NCBI GenBank assembly: GCA_021521415.1
Contig: JAIQDT010002851.1
Coordinates: 62,001-126,000, forward strand
DNA from: Bidens hawaiensis
Lineage: Eukaryota > Streptophyta > Magnoliopsida > Asterales > Asteraceae
Reading direction: 5' to 3'
DNA length: 64,000 bases
Shown here: piece after piece, positions 58,018-64,000 of the stretch
How the letters are laid out: each line of letters opens with the position of its first letter
Numbering within the stretch: position 1 is the stretch's first letter
The notes under the pieces: generated by a model
Database searches by the model: none
What the model saw: only the letters and a program-made list of their open reading frames with translations
What the model was told of the DNA's origin: nothing
Program-made: the position numbers and the translations under genes

Positions 58018-59848
58018 ATGTCAGATATACATCCGAATGGTGGCGGGCATGAGTTACCCATCATCACAAGTGAAACACTGAAAATCCATCAGCTCAAAGT
58101 CTCTATATTATCGCTAGTTGACTACCCTCCCGGTTTCTCACGAAAGGTAAGATATAAGATACCATTTTCATGATGCATGGCATGATGCATGATTCATGTT
58201 ATCATAATCACCGTAATTAATATATCCCACCAATAGCAAAGCTATGGTAGGGTCTGAGGAGGGTAAGATGTAGACAGTCTTACCTCTATCCCATAGGGAT
58301 AGAGAGGCTGCTTCTGGTGAGACCTCCGGCATGATTCATGTCATATTATCTATAATTCTATATAATGATTTTGTGTTTTGTGAACAGGTGGTAGCGGAAG
58401 TGGTGGCTACATTCTTGTTAGTGTTTGTGACATGTGGAGCCGCGGCACTTACCACAAGTGATGACCGCAAGGTGTCCCAGCTTGGAGCCTCAGTTGCGGG
58501 TGGGCTTATTGTAACTGTTATGATCTATGCTGTTGGACATATTTCTGGTGCGCACATGAACCCTGCCGTCACGCTTGCGTTTGCAACCGTGGGTCATTTT
58601 CCTTGGATTCAGGTACGCCTAGGGCCTAGACCACACATATATGTACACGTCGCTGCGTTGGCACCATACATTCGAAAATCAAACCAAAAGGCTAGCACTA
58701 TGTGGTTAAAGTGACAAAGATGGGACCTTGAGTCCTTGAGGCCATTGAATCATTCTAAACCATAAGGAATGTGACTGGGCCACCTGAGGACCTACTAGTA
58801 GTTGGCACTCTCCATTATATTCAATTATTTCCTATATTAATGCATATATGCATGGGTCAATTTCAACTTATTTATTAGTATGCAGACAGAAATTTTATGT
58901 TAATTTCATTCCATACCACCTTTATTTATTTTGATCATGACACAGAACTTATTTCTATTAAAAAAAATAAAAAATGAGTTAAATAATTAAATTGAGTGGT
59001 TAAATCTATGCAGGTTCCTATATACGCCGCAGCACAGTTGACGGGGTCCATATCGGCTTCATTTGCCCTACGAGTGTTGCTAGAACAAGTTAAACATTTA
59101 GGGACAACAACACCTTCCGGGACAGACCTACAAGCGTTGATAATGGAGATCATAGTTACTTTTTGTATGATGTTTGTCACGTCAGCGGTGGCCACAGATT
59201 CTAAAGCCGTAAGAACGTGTTTTATATATTTAGAAAACAAGTTATTAGAAATTATTCGACCAGAAATGAAAACATAAACGTTAACGTGTTTGTAGGTAGG
59301 AGAGCTAGCAGGTATAGCAGTTGGATCAGCAGTTTGTATTACTTCTATCTTGGCAGGGTACAATTTTTTTTTTTTTAATAAATAGTTTTATTTTTTAAAA
59401 TTACAATTTTAAACAAATTATATGAAGTGTTTACATCAAAACAGAGGGCAAACAGGTAACAAGTTGTGTCGCAAGTCCTTTTTAAATAACAAAACCCAGT
59501 CTTTTAATTAATATTATAACTTTATATACTATTTACTTCATAATAAATATAACATATATTATGTAAAATGTCTATGCAACTTTTAGACCGGTATCAGGAG
59601 GATCGATGAACCCAGCACGTTCCATTGGACCTGCAATAGCTAGCAACAACTTTAAGGCCATTTGGGTGTATATTGTCGGTCCGGTAATAGGGACTACATC
59701 AGGGGTGCTATGCTACAGTTTTATTCGATATACAGATAGACCGGTTCAATCCGTGTCTTCTTTCAAATCGGTGTCTTCTTTTAAACTTAGAAGAATGAAG
59801 AGCAATGATGCAAATGTTATAGAGAAAGATCCTCTTGGTTTTGTGTAA
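58018..59848 (+). CDS. NOD26-like aquaporin, NIP-III (Lsi1-like) type, 290 aa, five exons
   Basis: Predicted plasma-membrane channel for silicic acid and similar solutes, a paralogue of the gene at 14517-16302. Exons are 58018-58146, 58388-58612, 59014-59208, 59296-59357 and 59587-59848. All introns are GT-AG, at the same positions and phases as in the other copy, with a total of 873 nt. NPA boxes are at residues 101-103 and 212-214, again 108 residues apart. Filter residues align as Gly81, Ser200, Gly209, Arg215. The N-terminus has an extra Gly/His stretch ([10 protein letters not shown]) and the C-terminal tail repeats SVSSFK twice. Sequence before the second NPA is SGGS here and SGGL in the other gene. 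Intron 1 contains a SINE. No coding damage is seen. Substrate preference is inferred from the family. Confidence 0.95.
58203..58328 (-). mobile_element. SINE (Au-like) inside intron 1 of the second NIP gene, about 16-bp TSD
   Basis: GCATGATTCATGTTAT at 58187-58202 and GCATGATTCATGTCAT at 58329-58344 form a target duplication with one mismatch. Read on the minus strand, the 126-bp insert (GGTCTCACC, GCAGCCTCTCTATCCC, TCTACATCTTACCC, AGCTTTGCTATTGG) aligns with 17513-17640. It probably lacks the SINE's 5' promoter part. It explains why this intron is about 125 bp longer than in the paralogue. Confidence 0.8.
58780..58817 (+). other. Conserved 38-bp block in intron 2 of the second NIP gene
   Basis: Partner of 15475-15512, with a single difference. 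Slightly upstream, near 58727-58760, a second weaker match (GGGACCTTGAGTCCTTGAGGCCAT) corresponds to 15090-15115 in the other gene. Confidence 0.75.
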
Positions 59849-60932
59849 TGATATAACTAGTAAAATGTTATGTGATGTTAAAGAACCGCAAATTAGGAGC
59901 ATTGCATTAGTCAATGTGTATTGCCTATAAATAAGAATATAGTTTTTAAACTATATTCTTATGTGTTTGTATTTGTGATTTCATTAGTGCTATTTAGACA
60001 CAAGTTATTATAACTAATGTATAAATCTATTTGTAAGCTTGATATAAGAACAAGGGTATGTATCTTTCTACTTCCGTAAATGTAAATATGTTTGAGTTGT
60101 GTGAATACTTTAAACATAATCTTTTAAACATCTAGTGTTTGTTGGGTAGTCGAAGGGGGGGGGGGGTGCAAGATATCACGCCTTTACGGTCACCTTTTTG
60201 TGCCTACACCATCCATCCTAAGTTGGGCGAGTAGGGGCGCAACCCCCCCCCCCTCGTGGGCGATTTGTGTGGCGAACTATTTCTCACCTGCTTGTGTTTA
60301 TATATGTTTGTGAGTGTGATATATATATAGGGCTACAACACCATTACACCCAAAAAAACGAAAACTTACCCTTTGCTGACTGGGCGTTACATGGCGCAAA
60401 TCTCCCGTTTCTTAGCCCCTCCACTACACATAGGCTAATGGAAATCTCAAAGTTATGGGCTATTAAAATTATTTGTAGTTCGATCAAAAACTAAACCTAG
60501 CTTAATTAGCTTCATTTGAAGGTTAACTTCATAGAAAGAATATTAATATATGATGAAGCACATGTGATAATAGTGCACATAAAAGTTGTCGGGTAGTAAA
60601 AATTGAGATGATCGAATGAGCCACTGAGTCATAAGTATGCAAAAGGCTATTAAAGAAACAAATAATGTTGATTATTCTTTATGATGAAGCATATTGGAAT
60701 TTATTGGTGTTGAGAAGTCATGTGGCCAACTTTTAGGGCACATCTTGTTGAAATGAACCGCATAATAAAATGAACCATTTAATAGTCGTTGCAGCTTCTC
60801 TTTGAACTCTATTTATAGTATTAGTGTGTTGGAATATCTTTGTCACTTTTTGTATGGCTCGTATTTTTCTTCCTTATTTTCATTAAATGAAATTTACAAC
60901 ATAGCACGTGTGGTCTTAATATATTAATTAGC
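59849..60932 (+). other. 3' UTR of the second NIP gene, then intergenic DNA
   Basis: The first 70 bp align with the 3' flank of the first NIP gene. 60140-60440 has G and C runs and words shared with 55970-56225, perhaps a decayed MITE. 60924-60932 is the TSD of the next element. No gene is seen. Confidence 0.5.
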
Positions 60933-61484
60933 GGGAAAATTCCTAAAATATCCCATTTATGGTTTGTGTTTCCAATTTTATCCCTCATAATTCAAGTTTC
61001 CAATTTTATCCCTTTCGTATCTCATCGTCGACGACATGATAACGAACACCGACGACATGATAGCGAACACCGACGATGCGTTACCGAAACAAATAGGATA
61101 ACGACACGTGGCACAAGTTGGCTGGAATAGGTCGCCGCGACATGTTAACATGACGCCGGGACCCTACGTTAGTGATAACATGACGCCGGGACCCTACGTT
61201 AGTGAAAACGCTGAAACGACATGTTAGGTTATATAACATGACGTCGGGACCCTACGTTAGTGATAACGCATCGCTGCTACCCTACGTTAGCAACATAACG
61301 CATCGTCAACCCTATGTTATACAACGCATCGGTAACGCATCGTCGGTGTTCGCTATCATGTCGTCGGTGTTCGCTATCATGTCGTCGGCGACGAGATACC
61401 AAAGGGATAAAATTGGAAACTTGAATTATGGGGGGACAAACTTGGAAACATTAACTATAAATGGGCTATTTTAGGAATTTTCCC
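60933..61484. mobile_element. MULE-like element (552 bp) with long TIRs, internal tandem repeats and 9-bp TSD
   Basis: TTAATTAGC occurs at 60924-60932 and 61485-61493. The ends GGGAAAATTCCTAAAATA and the complement of TATTTTAGGAATTTTCCC pair. The inverted similarity continues for about 150 bp through CCAATTTTATCCC and a doubled CGACATGAT-GCGAACAC module. The centre (61140-61300) holds three to four units of about 34 bp containing ACATGACGCCGGGACCCTA. A 9-bp TSD with long TIRs is the Mutator signature. No transposase. Confidence 0.88.
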
Positions 61485-61493
61485 TTAATTAGC

Positions 61494-63319
61494 TTGAGAC
61501 CCATGTGCTAACCGAATAGTTAACTGGAATTATATATTTTACATAATTTACCGTTTAATATAAATAATAAAAATTAGTTAGTTTAAAAAATAATGAATTG
61601 ATTCCTTTATAATTATTAAAATTATAAATAACTGTACACTATTAATAGTACAGAATTAAAAAGATACAATATTTAAAGATTGATGAATAAAAGCATTCCC
61701 GACAGGTCATCTATTTCCATCTATAATTAGTTAATTACAATAAAAATCATTGTCTTTTCAATTAAATAATATTTTTTAGACATTTATCATTACATTTTCT
61801 CTCTCATTCACTAACAATAATTTTTAGCAAATATTAAAAAATATAAAGTATGAATAACGTTTCTCCAAATTTACTCATAGACAATAGCATTTTATCTCTC
61901 ATTCATCTATTGCCACACTCTAAAAAAACAGTACACACGCTCACACAACTTAGAAAACCTATTGTGAATACCTAAATGGAATTTCCATGTATAAATAACT
62001 AATAATTATAATTTGTAAGGGTTAACGTTAAATCGATGCATCAACCAAAAAGATTAATCTTTTATGAAGAGTATACATATGGACGTCCAATTTATGTAAA
62101 ATTCAAAGAAAAAAAATACACAAAGATAAATAACACTCCAACATGTAATATTGTAGTTCTACATACTGAGAGTTGATAAGTTGGGATAAAAAAGAAGAAC
62201 CAAATACAAATCACCAACAATTGAAGGCCTAAAATAGAGGCCCAAAGTCTTTTAAGGTATTTTTTTTCCAATTTCTTTTTCAGTCGAGCCAACTGAATAT
62301 GATAATGATATTATACAACATACTTGTTGGTACTCTTATGATTAGATCATTATCTAGTTTTCAAACTTGTATAATTTTGAACTTTAATTTTTGTTTGTAC
62401 TTTTGGGGTTAGAGACTTAGGGTATATGGTTTATAAATCTCATAAATCATATCAAAATTGAATTGTATTTTGTGTTAACTATACATATTTAAGATTTCTA
62501 CTTTAATTTGAAAGAAATATTGAGAAGACACGTGTCATAATGTCCTACAGGTGGGAATACCCCGCAAGTGGGAATACCGGTTTTTTACTTAACATTAATG
62601 AAAAATGACGAAGCAATTTCATAACCAAAATTATCAATCATCAATCATATCTACAACTCCATAATTAGATCATTTAATATAAATAAAGCAAATATAACTA
62701 AAATCTAACCATAAAATTTGAAATGACCCATTTGACCGAACTTTACTTTTGATTTCTATCAATCACTTATGAACATTGATTGTTCGTGATATTGCAGACT
62801 CATATGTGAGCCCAGTATGCCATTGAATAACTAAAAACTGGTCATTCTACTCCTTAATAATTTTCAGGGTTTAATCCCCAACTCTAAACTAGTGTGGCGC
62901 AAGAAGTATAAGCACTACCCTTTCCTTAATCCTTTAGACACTATATCTTTAAATTTTTAGTCACTCACATTCCCCCCACCATCAAAACATGCACACTTCA
63001 TGCATTATTGCTCATTCCCGCAATAACAATTATAAGATTAATTTTTCATTGGCAGAATAGACAGTCAACGAACATTTGATCACGCAACGACCAATTTACC
63101 TTGGATCAATCCCCAACTCTCCATTAGCATCTTGCCATGATCCCTCCCTCGGAACGGTTCATCACCCTTTATTGCAACTGGATCCCAACCCTTTTCAAAA
63201 CCCTTTGGCGAAACACATGAGTCTATCATGTTACCTCAAACAACATGCACGAGGTAATAACCATGTCCACTAGCTTGGAATCAATGTTGTCAAGAGCCAT
63301 CTTAATAAATCTTATTTTA
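61494..63319. other. Intergenic DNA, no gene seen
   Basis: AT-rich up to about 63050. 63060-63290 is less AT-rich and has a 65-codon frame without recognisable motif. No terminal repeats found. Confidence 0.5.
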
Positions 63320-64000
63320 TGTCACACCCCCATCTAAGGCCTAGGAGCGTGACCCATAAGTTGGTATCGTAATTGTAAATAAATCAGAGTTACGTTTATT
63401 TGCGGAAGACTTATAAAACTTTAAGGATCGAAAGTGTAATTTACTTATATATTCAAAAGACGGGATTATAACACCCGCTTAAGTTACAAAATATTTATGT
63501 TTTTAATAATTACAAACCACCATGTTTATATATTAAGTTACAAAAGAAATCCGAGCCATCGGATATATCAATAGCACTTCGATACTCCAAGTGCTAATCT
63601 TGTTCACCTGCAAAATGTAATAAAATACGTCAGCAACGAATGCTGGTAAACACGCTGACGCAAAATAACTTCTTTTACTTTATTATCCCTCGAGACTACG
63701 CCTGTCTCGGCCCAACGTGGTTTAGGAATAACAAAGTCAAATAACACATTATAAACTAGAGCCTCTACCTTATGTCACCTCACAAACACCGCAGCGTTCG
63801 ACTTCATTAAGTACCCGTAAATATACACATAAGGTCGTACTCCCTGCAGGAGAGCGTCCTACGACCAAGGGTGGTGCGATCATGCCCATACATCGCATAG
63901 TACCACCTATGTAAGGATCCAGACATATGTATACCACAGCCTGAGGGCTAGGTTTATACACATAGTTATAACGGTTTTAAGTACACATAGTTCCTTGTAA
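63320..64000 (-). repeat. Edge of an LTR, probably minus-strand element, cut by window end
   Basis: TGTCACACCCCCATC at 63320 is the complement of the GGGGTGTGACA ending seen in the LARD LTR and in many plant Ty3 LTRs. This suggests that the LTR's 3' terminus lies here and that the element extends to the right. The sequence is less AT-rich than the left flank from this base onward. No partner repeat is in the window, so the length and class are open. Confidence 0.5.

Noticed and set aside
63076..63273. 65-codon frame in a less AT-rich stretch
   Set aside because: No motif, no splice or promoter context; length is within chance.

Overview
The window is nuclear DNA of a flowering plant. It has split genes with GT-AG introns, a high AT content, and dense LTR retrotransposons and MITEs of plant type. 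I think a eudicot is most likely, possibly Asteraceae, judging by the style of the Copia and Ty3 families. That placement is a guess from memory, not shown by the sequence.

Only two intact host genes are supported. Both are five-exon aquaporin genes of the NIP class, on the + strand, at 14517-16302 (282 aa) and 58018-59848 (290 aa). All exons join in phase. Both proteins have two NPA boxes exactly 108 residues apart and a Gly-Ser-Gly-Arg selectivity filter, which is the NIP-III pattern of Lsi1-type silicic-acid channels. They share promoter layout, intron positions, 3' UTR sequence and a conserved 38-bp block in intron 2, so they are a duplicated pair now about 42 kb apart. Three related non-coding segments near 12.5, 17.7 and 28.3 kb suggest that larger pieces of the locus were also duplicated. 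A probable last exon of another gene lies at the left edge (41-270).

Mobile DNA fills most of the rest. From left to right: a minus-strand Copia element with target-site duplication (TSD) TAGCA (1843-6567, coding region broken); a LINE-like scrap (6.8-7.0 kb); two hAT-type MITEs (7719-8383, 13509-13800); two CACTA-type MITEs (16600-16920, 18498-18750); an Au-like SINE (to 17640); a GGGT-type TIR element (18783-19588); a 264-bp tandem duplication (20929-21455); a foldback element (23234-23488); a decayed Copia piece (24.2-25.35 kb); a hAT-like element (26429-27065); a young 12.3-kb Ty3/gypsy element of Tat type (28901-41205); a 2.1-kb solo LTR (44004-55915) split by a 9.8-kb non-coding LARD-type element (44571-54383); a MULE-like foldback (about 57152-57622); a second SINE copy inside intron 1 of the second NIP gene (58203-58328); a MULE-like element with long TIRs (60933-61484); and the edge of another LTR (63320-64000).

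The Tat-type element is the most unusual object. Its gag-pol frame is continuous over 5.36 kb except for two amber codons. Downstream, on the opposite strand, it carries a five-exon gene with its own TATA box. I could splice that gene into one 954-codon frame, broken only by one further amber codon.
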